Assembly: GCA_948144175.1 (NCBI GenBank)
Contig: CANXME010002068.1
Location: forward strand, 1,302,001-1,366,000
Origin: Closterium sp. NIES-65
Lineage: Eukaryota; Streptophyta; Zygnematophyceae; Desmidiales; Closteriaceae
DNA: 64,000 nucleotides
Direction of reading: 5' to 3'
The notes beneath the pieces are model-generated. The model searched no databases and had not been told where the DNA came from. It saw nothing but the letters and a program-made list of their open reading frames with translations. Shown here in pieces: positions 19,994 to 32,957 of this stretch. The position numbers and the translations under genes were made by a program. Every line of letters begins with the position of its first letter. Positions within the stretch are counted from its first letter, which is position 1.

Positions 19994-22900
19994 ATGGAAT
20001 GCGACGCACGGGGAGAGGGGCGAGGGGGTGCCAGTGGCGGGTGTGCCAGTGGGGGGTGTGCCGAGACAGGCGGAGGGGGCCTCGTAGCAGCAGGTAGTGA
20101 GGAAGCGGGAGCAGCAGCAGCAGCAGCGGCAGCAGCGGCAGCATGTGGGGCAGCAGGCGAGCAGGTGGGTGTGCGGGTGCTGCGGCGTCTGTACCCCGGC
20201 ATAGCGCCCCTCGCCCACTTGCTCCGCCTCCCACTGCTCGCCCGGGGAGGCGACGCACCCACACCCAAAGGCAGGGCGGCAAAACGCGGAGCACAACGGG
20301 GCGAGGTGGAGGGCAGAGCAGGAGAAGCGTGCGGAAACGAAACGGAACGAAGATGTTTGGAGGAGGAGGCGTGCGAGGGCGAGTGTGACGCGAGAGGCAC
20401 GAGAGTCACGCGAAAGCGGCAGCGGGACACAGACGGTGCCATCGACAACAACAATGCGCGAGGGAGAGGAGGGTGGGCGACAGGAGGAGCGGCGGAGGAG
20501 GAGGAGGATGAGGCGGTGGAGAGTGCGGTGAGGGAGGCCCTGGCGTGGATGCCTGAGGAGCACTGTGCTGCGCTCCATGCACTGCTGCTGCAGGGGGGAG
20601 AGGGGGGGAGGGGGCATGAGGAAGCAGGTGGTGGTGGCGAGGATGGCGAGCAGGGAGGGCGTGGTGGCATGAGGTGGACGCAAGAGGAGGTGCGCTGCTA
20701 TGGGCTGCCATGGCTTGGCATGGCTTGGCAGGCATGGCTGCGGAAAAGAACTGGCACACACCCGTTGTTAGTGGTGTGGGGTGGCATGTTGTGGCAGGGC
20801 AGTGTGCTGTCAGCTGTGCCTGCACTGCACCATGCCTGCCATGCGGGTGGTCTCCTGTCCAGCTTTTGAGGCACCTAAACAGCTGTGCCTGCAATGCATG
20901 CAAGCAATGCCTGTCAAGCCTGCGATGCGTGCCATGCAAACATTGCATCATCTTGGCAGTTGGCAGATGGCAGCAGCCAGCTTGTCAAACGAATGACCGG
21001 AAGAAACAACGTTTCACAAATTCTAGAGAGACGGTATTTCAACACTCTCATTTCCACTCCACCTGAACGGGCTTCTGCTACTGTCCGCCCGTCCCCCTCT
21101 GCACGCGTGCACCAGGTTGTGACACGTGTTGTGCTGCGGCACTTCAGGCGCTCTGCTGCCCTGCCTCAAGGCGCGGGCGGGCGTGGTGGATCAGCGGGCG
21201 TGGCAGCGAGGCAGGGCGCACGGGCAGCTGGGAGGGGCCGTGCGGGCAGGGCGGGCATGCAAGGGCGGCAGCGCCATGGGGGGGAGGCGGATGAGCATGA
21301 GCGCGCTATCCAAGGAAGCGTGCTGGCAGCAGGATTCAGGCGGGTGAGGAGAGGCGTTATGGTGGGTGGGTGAGTAGGTAGGTAGGTGGGCTCGGCTCTG
21401 CATCATTCCTCCTCACGCCTATCCGTATCGCATTTGCATTCTTCCCTCTCTCATCTCCCCCCTCACGTGTCACTGTCCAGTGTGCAGTGCTGTGCGTTGA
21501 CCTTGTGTTCCTCCCTCCTCTGCCCTGCTGCTGTGCTGTGCTGTGCCTGCACGGACCACACCTCCTCGTGCTTGTTACCTGCATACATGGCAGGCTATGC
21601 CCTTCACGTCGCCGCAGAGTGAGCTGCAGTGGGCCACGGCGCCGCCATGCCTTCCCGGCTTGCAGCAGAACCACATTCCCACCCACTCACTCTCGCCCAT
21701 GCCACCAAACAACACTCTCTCCCATCCCTCCTCCTCCTCCGCCTCCAACCCACCCAAGCCCATTGCGCCTGCCACCACCCTGCCAGCTGCTGCGGCGTCA
21801 CCTGTGACCTCGCCTCTCCCGCACAACACGGCGTGGGCCGTTGTCACGTCGCCCCCCTGGCAGCACCTGCTAAACAAGGTGCTCACCTCACCCCACCACG
21901 CGTGCCTGCCTGCCCGCCTGCCCCATGCCTCCTTGCCGTGTGCATGTGTGTGTGCCTCGTCGTCGTGTGGTTGTGACGCTGACGCACGAGCTGCACTGCA
22001 TTCCCTCTTGTCGGCTCAGTCATTCAACCACTCCTCCCTCTCACCACCCTCTCCTGCTGCTTCTTTATCCTCCTGCTTCTCCGTGCCCCTCCCCTCCCCC
22101 GATGATCACACACCCACACCTCGTTCCTGCAGGTGGGCGTGCCAGCAATGGTTCATCTGCTCTCGCATGCCTCCATATTCGTGCCACTTGGAGCCTCCTC
22201 ATTCGTCCAAGTGGCAGGCCCTCCTGTATCCAGCCATGCACTGCAATCGCGCTGCTCTACCTTCGACCGCCTACACCCTCCTGCGTCACCCCACTCCCGC
22301 CCTCCATGCCACTCCCCTGCTCTTGGCACCGCGCACGCCCAGCCATCAGCAGCATGCGTGCCCTCGCGCACGCGCTATGTGGTGGCACGTGTGGCAGTAG
22401 GCACTGGTGGTGGGGGGGGTCTTCGTGGCAGTGCTGCGGTGGGCGGGGTGCAGCACAGAGGGAGAGGCAGGAGGGATGCTGGGAGGAGCAAGGACGGCGG
22501 CACGGGTGTGCATGTGTGGAGTGCAGGACAAGGCCGGGGGAATATGGCGACGGAAAAGGAGGTGGCGGGGAGTACAGGAGGAGAGACTGAGGAAGGGCGG
22601 GGAGGGGAGGGAAGGATGAGGGTGGGGTGGGCGAGGGCAGATGGGTCAGTTGGAAGAAGGGGAGTCGGTGAGGGAGGTGGGGATGGGCGCAGAGGGGAGG
22701 AGAGCAGGCGTGCAGAGCGAGGTGCGGGTGAGGGTAAGGGCGTCCCTGGGTGGCCCAAGGAGGTGGCTGGGGGAGGGGAGCGAGACGCAGAGCAAGCAGA
22801 GGGCGGCTGTGACAGGGAGGGGCAGGTGGGAGATGGTTCAGATGATGGGGTTTACGTGGGTGCAGAGAAGAAGAGAAAGAGGGGGAAGAGGAACAGGGGC

Positions 22901-25900
22901 GGCCGGAAGGTGCAACGGAGTGCGGAAAGGAGAAAGGGAGGGGAAGGTGGGTGTGGTCATGGGCGGGGAAGAGAAAAAGGAGCAGAGGGGAACGGAAGGG
23001 AGGGGGCAGATGGTGGACGGTGCGTGGATGCAGAGGCAGGGAGAGATGCTGCTCGTGGCAGGGGACATGGGTGGAAAGGCGAGCGCGATAGGGAAGGAGA
23101 GAACGGAGAGAACGGGCAGCACCGAAGAGTGGGCGCTGTGGAGAGAGGTGTGGTGGAGGAGGGGGGTAAGCGACAGGAGAAGGCAGGTGAGATAAGGAGA
23201 GAGGCAGATGAGGATGGGAGGACTGCTCGCCAGCATCCTTCTCAGCATCACCGGCACGGCACCTTTCCTTCACCACGACCATCCGTGCTCCCTGCACCCC
23301 ACAGCACGTCCCTGCTGGCAGGCGTGCAGCGGCAGCTTGTGCCGCGCTCCTCGCTCTTCTACTGCTCCAGCTTTGCTCTTCACCCCGGCCTGCCCAAGTC
23401 ACGTAAGCCCACACACAGCAGCAGGGTTCAGGAGGGAGGTCAGGCCAGGCTGTTAGGCTCAGAGTCGAGCTGGTGCAGTAGACGTTTGAATGCAAGTGGA
23501 AGTTTGGCAGTTTGGCAGCTTCGCAGTTTGGCAGGTGGATTGCATGGTATGTGCCCCCAAGAGTGTGTTTCCTTCCAAGAATGTGACCATGCGCATCTAA
23601 GAGAGCATGTCGCCGCCCCCTCCAATCCACCATAACCTGCCATGCCACCACCTCTCCCCGAGCGTGTATGTCAGTCCCATGCCCTCTCTCTCGCTTGTGA
23701 ACTACCCCTGTCATCTACCCCTTCTCTCCGTTCCCCCTTCCCTCCTGCTCCTCCCAGACATTCTGAACCGCCTTCCCGCCACAAGAGAGGGTGCGGGGCA
23801 GCTGTACCAACACGTCTTCCATCAGCCCCTAGAGCGCGCAGCAGCAGCACCTGCTGCATGCGCACAGCAGCACCAAGGGGCAGTCTGTGGGCCCGCCGCT
23901 TACCTGCTCAACGCCCCGCCCTCGCCTGCTCTTCTCGCCCTGCTGCACTCCATGCTCCGCCGTGCCCGTGCATGCAACTTCTCCCGCCTGCTCGCCAAGC
24001 ACTGCCCTCTCCCTGCCGCCTCCTCTCCAACCCCGCTTGCTGCTGCCGCGCCTGTACAGGCCGCTGCTGGAGACGCTTCTACTGCTAAAGCAGCAGCCAG
24101 TGCTGCTGTCGGTTCAGGCAGTGCCCGTGACGTGGTGGCAGGATCAGATGGGGCTGCTGAAGCTGTAGCAGCAGCGCGTGGCAGTAGTACCAGTGACGCG
24201 CCTTGCAATGGCGCTGTCTCCACCAGTGATGCCAGTGAACGTGCACCTGCTCATGCTGTGCAGCCAGCGGCAGTGGACATGCATGGCCGCCCACCCGCCA
24301 TGAGTGCTCCTGCTGCACATGTGAGCGGCACACCCAGAGCGCCATCACCTACACCTGATGCTCATGCACCTGTGCCTGCGGCTGATTCGGCAGTGGAAGG
24401 TGAAGCTGCTGCCACGCCCACTGCAAATTCTGCTGCTGAGGCCGTTGACGCTGGTTTGCCCTCACGCTCACGCGAGCACGCACCCCTTGGGACACTTAAT
24501 TCAGGCAGCAGGAGAAGAGCAGGGAGTGGGAGTGGGAGTGCAAAAGGGCAGGGCATGGGGAGCCTGAGGGAGGTGCCTGTAGAGGAGCTAGTGCAGGCCA
24601 CGAGCAGCCAGCAGCAGGTAGCTAACTTCACATGGGCCGTGATCCGTAGCATCGTGCCTTGCCATCTGCTGCCCTGTGGGAGAGATGAGGGCATAGCAGT
24701 GGTGAAGAAGGGTGGAGCAGGGGGAAGGGGAACAGCAGAGGTTGGAAGGGGAGGAGAAGTGGAGGCGGGAGGGAGAAAAAGGGAAGCGGTTGCTACGGTA
24801 GCAGTTGCAGCAAGGAGGCAAGGCGGACGAGGGGTGGGCGGGGAAGCTGCCTCTAAGGCTGCAAAGCAGCATGGCAAGGGTGGGAGAAAGGGAAGCATGC
24901 GGCGGATGAGACAGTTGATAGGTCGCTTTGTTGGGCTGCGCAGGTTCGACCAGTTCCCCCTGCACGCCGCCATGCACCGCTTGCCCACCGCCTGCCTCCC
25001 CTGGTCCCCTGCCGCAATAACCAAGGCCAGTGGGCGAGGGGGGGGTGAGAGAGAGGGTCAGGGGGGAGAAGCACGGGGAGGGAGTGGACGGAGCAGGAGG
25101 GAGAAAGAACAGGAGAGTGGTAAGAAGCAGGGGAGTTGTGGGATGGATGAGGAGGAAGAGCAAGGTGTGGCGAGCGAGGAGGAGAGGGGGAGAGATGAAG
25201 AGGTGGAGATGCGGAGGGGGGACGAGGGCGAGCAGGCAGGGCAGCAAGAGCAACCGAAGCAGGTGCAATCAGTCTGTGAGGGGCAACAGGAGCAGGGCGG
25301 CGGTGGGAGGGTGGCAGCACGGCATGTGCATGCAGTGCAGGCGCACCGGGTGCTGAGCTGCCTGTGGGTGCAGTGGGTGCTGGCGGAGCTGGTCATTCCC
25401 GTGCTGCGCAGCCACTTCTATGTCACGGAGAGTGAGGTGCAGCGCCACACCGTGTGCTTCTACCGCAAGCCCGTATGGGCCCGCATCAGGTCACCACCGC
25501 TGCTGCTTCCCCTGCCATGCTCTGCCCTGCCGTCCTCTGCCCTGCCTTTTCCTGCTGCACGTGACTGTATGCGCTCGTTGTGCCCCGGTGCCACTGATCT
25601 TCCATGCAGCCATGCTGCGTTCCTTTATCTGACCACCCCTCTATGTGACCACCTCTCGCCTCTCTTCACATCCATGCGTGCACCTACCGTCCTTGCATGC
25701 TGACCTGCCAATGCGTGCACGTGCACCCTTCCCCCCCTGTGTGCTCTGCAGGTACCTTGCACTGCAGCGCCTTGCCTCCTCCGCCACCTTCCACAAGCTC
25801 ACACCTGCTGCTGCCAAGCACCTACTCCTCCCCCCCCGCCGCACCACCGCCCCTGGCCACCGCACAGCTGCAGCCAGCCAAGGCAGCAGCTTCAAGGGTG

Positions 25901-26722
25901 GAGAGGCAGGGGGCGGCGGAGGGGAGGGGCGTGCGCTGGGAGTAGCGCGCGTGCGGTTTGTGCCCAAGGCGCAGACGGTACGACCCATTGTGAACCTCGG
26001 CGCCAGCAGCCACGTGTCCCTCGCTCCCAGAGGAAAACGGACGCGCAAGAGAGCGAGACCCGGGGGACGGGATGGGAAGGGTGGAGGTGCATGGGAGGTG
26101 GAAGAGGGTGGGGAGGAGGAGGTGGGGGGGATGCAAGGGAGAGCAGAGCTGGATGCTCAGTTTCGATCCGCCTTTGGAGTGTTTGCTGCGGCTGCCCCAG
26201 GAGGCGGGGGCGAAAGACAAGGCGGTGGGGGTAGCGTGGGGCAGGGGATTGGGGAAGGTGGGGATAAGGGGAGTGGGGAATGTGGGGAGAAGGGGAGTGG
26301 GGAAGGTGGGGATAAGGGGAATGGGGAAGGTGGGGTTAAGGGGAGTGGGAAAGGTGGGGACAAGGGGAGTGGGAAAGGTGGGGGTAGGGAGGGCGACGAA
26401 GAGGATGAGGGGTGTGCAGTGGGACGTGGTGAGGAGGGGCCACGTGACGGTGCTACTGAACGCCCTGTGGGGGGAAGATCCATGGGTAGAAAGGATGGTT
26501 CTGACTGGCGTGATGCGCATGGTGGGCGTGGTGGGCGTGAGCAGATGCAGCAGAGGAAGGGAGAGGAGGAGCAGGTCTGTAGGACTGCCATAGCCAGAGA
26601 TAAGGGAGTGAGGAAGGTGGTGGTGAGTGAGAGAGAGGGGGGGAGACAGGATCAAGACAGGGATTCTGTGGATGGACAATTGGCGATAGGGCATGGTGTT
26701 GCTGCTGCTCCTGCTGCTCGTC

Positions 26723-26761
<39 letters not shown>

Positions 26762-29700
26762 TTCCCTTGAAGAGCAGGGAGAACGATATCACTTGTGCCA
26801 CTGCTTCCTGTGGCTCCTCTCCTGCTCCACCTGCTGCTGCTCTTTCTGGTGACCGGGGGATGAAGAGCACTGGGGAGGTGAAGGAGGACAGTAGTGCTAA
26901 GCGAGTGGACAACAAGGGCGAGGCAGATGGATCCTCATCCTCATCCACATCCTCATCCACACAGGAAAGCAGGTATGCAGTGGGGGAGATGGCCGAGGCA
27001 GCAACTCAGATGCCACCAGCTCAGTGCTCGTGCTGTGCCATACAGCTGCAGAATCGGAACCAGATGAACAGCGAGCAGCAGCAGAATGAGGGTCATGCAT
27101 CGGTGCCACCGGAAGGGCAAGACCGTAGCCCTGGCATTGCACAAGCACAAGGGGGTGGCTGGGAGACTGCTCCGCCTCCGCCCGCGCCCTGCCTGCACTG
27201 CTTCACTATGCGCCCCACTGGGCCGCGTGCAGCAGCCCGCTTCTGGGAACTCACCCGCAAGAGCAAGCCCGGGCGTGTCGTGGGGCAAGACCGGAACGGG
27301 CAGGGGGCAGTTAAAAGGGATGATGGTGGCGGGCCGGGGAGGTTTGGGTTGCGACGGTGCGAGAAGAGGAAAGCGGTGTATGATGTGTGTGGGCCGAGGG
27401 GTGAGCACGTGGGGAGAAGAGGGATAGGAGAGAGTGAGGGAGAGAGAAAGAGAGTGAGAGTGGGGCGAGTTGCTGAAGGTGGGTGTGACGCTTTGGAAAG
27501 TGGTAGAGAGGGGGAGCGACGGACAGGCGGCAGGAAGAGAAGAGGTGGGGAAGGAGCCAAGGAGCAGCGAGAACCAAATCGCGTGGTTGCTGCTGCTGCT
27601 GCTGCTGGTTCCTCACCAGCAAGTAGCGGTACTGCTCCTGCCGTTGCTGCTCCGAACGTTGCAGGTGCTTTTGGAAATACTAATGCTGCTACTACAACCA
27701 GGGATGAAACCGCAGCCCCCTCGCAATCGCACGTGGCCCCACAGCAGCGCACACAGCAGCCCACGCAGCTGCTGCAGCAGCTCTCCACGGCCTTCCCAGG
27801 CCTCCTGTCAGAAGTGCCTCGCAGTGTGCCCGGGGTTCCAAGGATCTTCCTTGAGGCCCTGCGCATGCGCAATGAGCTTGTGGTGGGGGCGTGTCAGGCC
27901 ATAGGGAGGAGGCGACAGTCACAGCCCAGCCCTGCCACGCTACCTCCAGCAGGAGGCGCCCGCATGCCTGCAGAGGGAACAGCAGGCATGGGCCCCCTAG
28001 AGCTTGCCACGGCAGCAGACGGCGAGGCAGCAGAGGAGTCAGATTCAGAGTCAGAGGACTTTTTTGGGTCCGTGTTGAGAACCGTTCGGCAGGAGAACAG
28101 AGTCGCTGCCGCTGCTGCCAAGGCCGCGAGGGCCCGTGCACGTCCAGGTGCTCAGGTGCGTCAACAGCACAGGGATCTCCTCCGCAACGCAGGGATCTCC
28201 CCAGGGGCCGCTGAAGAGAAGCAGATTTCGCAGGTGGCTGTGGGTGGTGGTGCTGTGGGTGGCACCGGCACCGGCACCCCATGCGCCACTGATCACGTGC
28301 CGACCATCATCTCAGGAGCTGCCCGCACACGGCCGTACAACTTCAAGCCGAGGCCAATCTTCCGGGTATCTCCTCTTGTACTCAGCACTCCCACGCCTCC
28401 AGCTCCTCGTACAACAGTAACTTCTCCTGCCAGCCGTGCTGACACCCCAGGGGCTGCTGCTGCTGCTGCCGTGTGCACGCCTCCCCCTCCTCCTGCGCTG
28501 CCAGATCGCCCAATTCACTGCCCTCCTCTCCCCCCTTCTTGCACCTCCCCGCCCGTATCCTCTGCCCTTCCTGACTCGTGCACGCCTATTCCTGATCCCA
28601 AGCAACCCACAGTCACAGAGCATCGGCAGGCGGCGGCGCAGCAGGCTGGGAAGGCAGGGGAGCAGGAGGAGGGCGAGCGGCGACCGGTGCAGGCAAAGAG
28701 GAGGCGGCAGGTGGTGCGGTTTGGGCCGATCAACAGTGGTTTGAGGAGCATCCACACATGCCTGCAGGTGGAGAGCAGGCGAGGGTGGCATGGCGGAGGG
28801 GGGCACCATGACAGGGCTGCCCAGGATGCTGCATGCTGCCATGGCGCTGAGGCACGTGGTGGTGGTGGTGATGATGGCATGGCATGTGAGGGTTTAGGTG
28901 GTGGTGCCACTGCCACTCAGAGTCGGTACGACAGGGCGATGCAGAGGAGTGGGGATGGGGCGGCGAGGGATGATCAGAGGAGAGAAGCTCAGGGGGAGGA
29001 TGAGCAGTGCGGTGGGGAAGGAGAAGAGCAAGAGGAGGTCGGGGGAGGGGAAGGAGAGGATAGCAGGGAGGAAGGGAGCAGAAAGAGGAGGAAGGAGAGT
29101 GGGCGCACGGGCAGAGGAGAGAGGATCCGCGGGGGTGGCGATGATGGTGCTGCGAGTGGTATGGGGATAGGGAGGAACATTGAGGGGGTGGTGAGTGAGG
29201 GGAAGGAGGACGGTAAGAAGAGGAGGAGCAGTGAGGAGGAGAATCAAGTTGGAGTCGAGGGAAGAGGAATGGGAGGTGCAAACCAAAAGCTGGGAAGTGG
29301 GGTGCGAGGTTGCGTAGGGGAGGCGAGGCAGTGCAGGGAGGGCAGGCTAGGAGCATCTGTGTTTGGATACAGTGATGCGTATGGGCGCTACCGTGCCTTT
29401 GTGCTCCGCTTGAGAGCCCGCCTGCCTGCCATGCGCGGCCCCACTGCGCACCACACTGCCTGCAGCACCCCGGGGCAGCAACAGGGGGAGGTGTGGGATG
29501 GGACGTGTGAGGCGAAGCAGCAAGAACGATGGTTCAATCAGCAGCTGTGTGACTGGTGGCGTGAGAGGGTGACACGTGTACCCCCTGTGTACATGGCAGT
29601 GTGTGACGTGGCACAAGCATATGACACGATTCCGCACGCCAAGCTCTTGGAAATCATGCAGGTGAGAAGTGGTGCAGGTGACACGTGGTGCAGGTGAGGA

Positions 29701-32700
29701 GTAGCGCAGCTATGGCTGATGCGATGACAAGTGATATGAACGAGTGTCTAAAGGGCTCATTCAGAACCCTTGTTCACTCCGAGCCCTCTCCTTCTCTACC
29801 CACCTTCCCCTTTCCACTCCACGGCTGTGAGCAGGAGTTTGTTGAAACGCCAGCCTACATTGTACGACGCTTCTCTGCCATTGCACCACGAGCCAATGGG
29901 CTCATCACTCCCAGGTCCCACAGAGCAGCCATGCCCATGCCCATGCCCATTCCCATGCCCACTCCTATGGCACCTGAACATCCATGTGCTACAGTGACAC
30001 CTGCGGTGACACCTGTGACTGCTGGATCTGGCATGGCAAGACCAGCAGCTGATGAGGTGCGAGGGGCAGGTGCAGCAGCAAGGGAGGCAGTTGAAGCAGC
30101 GGCGATGCTTGCATGCAACAGTGCAGCAGCGGAGCCAACAGCAGCAACACAAGCAACAGCAACGCCATCAGCGACAGCGGCAGCAGTGGTGGCTGTGAGG
30201 CCGTGGCAGCAGCGGCAGCAGCAGCAGCATGCATGTGTGCCATGGTGGTGCATTGTGCAGGCGGGGCAATCAGGGGCTTGCATTGTGGAGGATAAGGTGG
30301 GTGAGATGAGATGCGTTGGTGCCTCTCCCATCTGTGTGCATTGATTGAAATTGTTGGAACAAGGGGCTCCACCTGAGTGCGTGGGAGGTATGGAGCAGCA
30401 GGGGCTGTGAACAAGGCCGGACACACACGCGCGTGCACCTTGGTAGCTGTGCTTGCACGGTCAACACACTCAAATGATGGTGGGGTTGCGGGGAGAGTGA
30501 GGGCTGCTGACAAAGGGGGCAAGAGAGGGCATTCGGCTGGTGGAGGGAGGGTGTGGAGAGAGGAGTATGGGGAGAGGAGGATGGTGAAGGATGGGTTGCT
30601 GCAACTGTGATCAAACGAAACAAGCACGTTTGTTCAATCCCCCTCTTCCACTCTACCACTGAAACACTTGCACTCTATTTTCTCCTTATCCCTCCCCTCC
30701 ACTGCCACGTCAGGGCCTGACTTCCCTGTGGCATCGCGACCACATACTCCAGCTGCTGCGGCGCCACATCAGCTGCCACGTCATCAGGGCTGGGCGGCAG
30801 TTTTTCTTGCAGCGAACAGGAATCCCGCAGGGCTCGGTGCTGTCTGCGCTGCTGTGCTCCCTCTTCTATGCACACCTGGACCGCCACGTGCTCCTCCCCT
30901 CCCTCACACCACTTGCCCTGGGTGCTCCTTTGCCACCGGAGGGTGGGGAGGGCAGGAGTGCAGGGCAGGGCGGGGAGTTGGGAGAACACAGGGGGGACGG
31001 GGGCGAGGAGGGGGCGGGTGAAGGAGGCGAGTGTGAGAGGCGCAAGGAGAGGGAGAAGAGATGGGAGGCAGTGCGGGTGAGGGTAGGGATGGTTGGAGCA
31101 GAGGAGAAGGAAGGAGAGGCTTGTGGGAGTGGTGCCAAGCCAGTGCATCCACCTAGACATAGCAATTCCCAGCAGCAACTCGAGCAGCAGCAGCAGCAGC
31201 AGCAACGTGACTCCCCTCCCCCTCCCCTTGGCGCCCACTCCCTGCTGCTGCGGCTCATAGATGACTCTCTCTTCATCTCCACATCGCAACCCCATGTTGC
31301 TGCTTACGTGGCCGCCATGCACACAGGCTTCCAGGAGTACGGCTGCCGGGCCAACCAGAGCAAGACAGCTGTCAACTTCCCACTGGAGCTGGGGAAGGGA
31401 AAAAGAGAGATAGGTGGGAGTGTGGCTGGTGGGGACATGGACGGATGTGGACGGAAGGAAGGAGAGCGGGTGGCAAGGGATGGAGGAATGCAGGTGGAAG
31501 AGGGCAGTGCAGGTATGGAGCAGCAGGGACAGGAAGGAGCAGAAAGAATGGACGTGGAGGGGGAGAAGAGGATGGGGAATGGAGAGCAGGGCGAGGCAGG
31601 GGAAAGGCAGAGCGACGAGCGGACATTTCAGGAGAGGGTGTATGAGGAGGAGGTTGGGGATGGTGGGGAGATGGTGCAGGGCTTGGAGACGAAGCGGCGA
31701 TTCATGCGGTGGGCAGGGCTGCTGGTGAACTGCAGCACGCTGGAGGTGCAGGCAGACTACACCAGGTGCGCCCTCCCCTCCCTCACTGCCCCTCCCTGCA
31801 CTCCCTCTCATGCCGCCACTGCCCTGCACTTGCTGCTGTGGGTTGCCATCCTCCACGGTTGCTGCCCGAGGAACCTTCCCTCTCATCCTCTCCTCACCTC
31901 GACCACCATCTCTCCTCTTGCCTACCTTGTAGTAACAGCTCCCTTGGATACTTCTGCTCTTTGGCCCATGTCGTCTGCTTGCAAACTCCACGCGAGGCCA
32001 TGAACACCCTGTTGTCCTTCCCACGGCACGGCAGGTACTGGGGCACGGACATGGCCACAGCAGTGACAGTAAGTTTCTGTGACCCCCCTGCAACAGCGAT
32101 ACCCACGAAGCTGCGGCAGTTCCTGCGGCCCAAGTGCAGCGCACTACTCCTGGACCCTGCAATCAACAGTTCCCCCACACTGTTTGTCAACGCGTACCAG
32201 GCGCTGTGCCTCGCCGCCATCAAGCTCACTGCCTACTGCCGTGCGCGCCGCCTCTCCCCCGCTGCTGCCTGCACACCACGCTCTCGCTGCGTGCCTCGCA
32301 CGACTCGTGATCGTACCACGCACAGCATGGGAAAGAGCAAGTCAGGGGAGGAGAAGCCTTGGAAGCGAAAGGACGGTGGGGCCTCTCCTGCTGTGCGAGG
32401 TCGATGTGTGTGCCACGTACAGGCCCAGTTCTTCACCCGTGCGATTATTGACGCTATCAAGTAAGCTGGAGTAATGCTTTGTTCTCTCTTTTTTGCACCT
32501 GTTGAATTCAACCAGCTAACTTAGCTGCATTTGAGGCACTCAGTTCTCAAGCTTACACTCCTGCTCGGATTGTGTTTCCGGAGCAACAGATCTCTTTCCA
32601 TCCCTTCCACTCTCTCGTTCTCCTCCCCCCCCACCCCCCCCCCCCCCTTACCTCTCCCCCTCGCCCTTGCTGCCTGCAGCTACTATGCAAGGCTCATTCG

Positions 32701-32956
32701 ATCGCGGCTGGAAGCAGCATCCAGGGAAGTGGGAGAACCCATCCCATGCCTATTCACCACTGACATAGTCACCTTCTTGGGCCTCTCCGCGTTCACCACG
32801 GTTCTCAATGCAAAGCGCGGTGTATGGAAGGGCGTAGTTGTGAGGCTGCAAGAGCGGCTGCGGTGTAGGCAGATGGCAGCAGTTGGGGATGACCCCGTGG
32901 TTAAGCAGGCCTTGCATCCCAGCAGACACTCTGTCTTTGGACGAATCCTCTTCTGA
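19994..32956 (+). CDS. TERT: Telomerase reverse transcriptase (TERT), ten exons, about 3,445 codons
   Basis: Adds telomere repeats to chromosome ends using an RNA template. Proposed exons: 19994-20689, 21116-21343, 21594-21878, 22133-23402, 23758-25489, 25752-29661, 29835-30296, 30714-31765, 32035-32460, 32680-32956. All introns are GT-AG, phases agree and the total is 10,338 nt. TEN domain: VLRRLYPGIAPLAHLL, RWTQEE/VVTRVVLRHF, WQHLLNK/VGVPAMVHLL. RNA-binding domain: FYCSSFALHPGLPKSH/ILN, FTWAVIRSIVP, FVGLRRFDQFPL; T motif: FYVTESE ... FYRKPVWARIR. RT: motif 1 VRFVPKAQTVRPIVNLG (about 1471), motif A VCDVAQAYDTIP (Asp 2689), B' GIPQGSVLSALLCS (2897), C LLRLIDDSLF (Asp 3044-3045), D YGCRANQSKTAVNFP, E MRWAGLLVN. 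C-terminal extension: KLRQFLRPKCSALL and YYARLIRSRLEA. Nothing is broken and all three catalytic Asp are present. TERTs are usually about 1,100-1,300 residues; the excess is low-complexity insertion. The start and exon 1 are the least certain parts. Confidence 0.93.
22240..23310 (+). repeat. Low-complexity insertion in TERT exon 4
   Basis: About 360 codons between the TEN end (FVQVAGPPV) and the RNA-binding domain (LVPRSSLFYCSSF). They are Gly/Arg/Glu/Lys-rich and purine-rich on the coding strand. The frame stays open and in phase, so I treat it as coding linker, although an unrecognised intron is possible. Confidence 0.6.
26230..26391 (+). repeat. G-rich tandem repeat inside TERT exon 6
   Basis: Units of about 15 bp encode GEGGDKGSGEGGDKG-type protein repeats. 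Four or more GGGG runs occur within short distances on the coding strand, so the DNA or RNA could form G-quadruplexes. Confidence 0.8.
26708..26762 (+). repeat. GCT/CTG triplet microsatellite in TERT
   Basis: An imperfect (GCT)n run in frame, coding for an uninterrupted Ala stretch. Similar shorter CAG runs (poly-Gln) occur at 31180-31205 between motifs B' and C. Confidence 0.85.
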
Positions 32957-32957
32957 T

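Larger units (their letters stand above)
26070..28710 (+). repeat. About 880-codon insertion between TERT RT motif 2 and the pre-motif A segment
   Basis: It separates VRPIVNLGASSHV from VVRFGPINSGLRSIHTCL, which are neighbours in ordinary TERTs (only some 30-40 residues apart in plant enzymes as I recall them). It contains a 15-bp-type GGGGAAGGTGGGGATAAG array (26230-26391), a GCT triplet run coding for poly-Ala (26708-26762) and acidic, Ser-rich and Ala-rich stretches. There is no in-frame stop over more than 2.6 kb. Confidence 0.75.

Noticed and set aside
19678..20670. 330-codon minus-strand frame across TERT exon 1 (also 22257-23714 and 30675-32162 minus)
   Set aside because: Antisense shadows of GC-rich coding exons; Pro/Ser-rich with no domains, and they run across introns.
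20700..20990. Continuation of TERT exon 1 through CATGCC/GCATGG-rich sequence
   Set aside because: Conserved TEN motif RWTQEE/VVTRVV joins only if a GT-AG intron starts at 20690; the repetitive stretch fits an intron.
32080..32100. Micro-intron in TERT exon 9 (GTAAGT ... CAACAG)
   Set aside because: Would be only about 40 bp, and the uninterrupted frame matches the TERT C-terminal domain.
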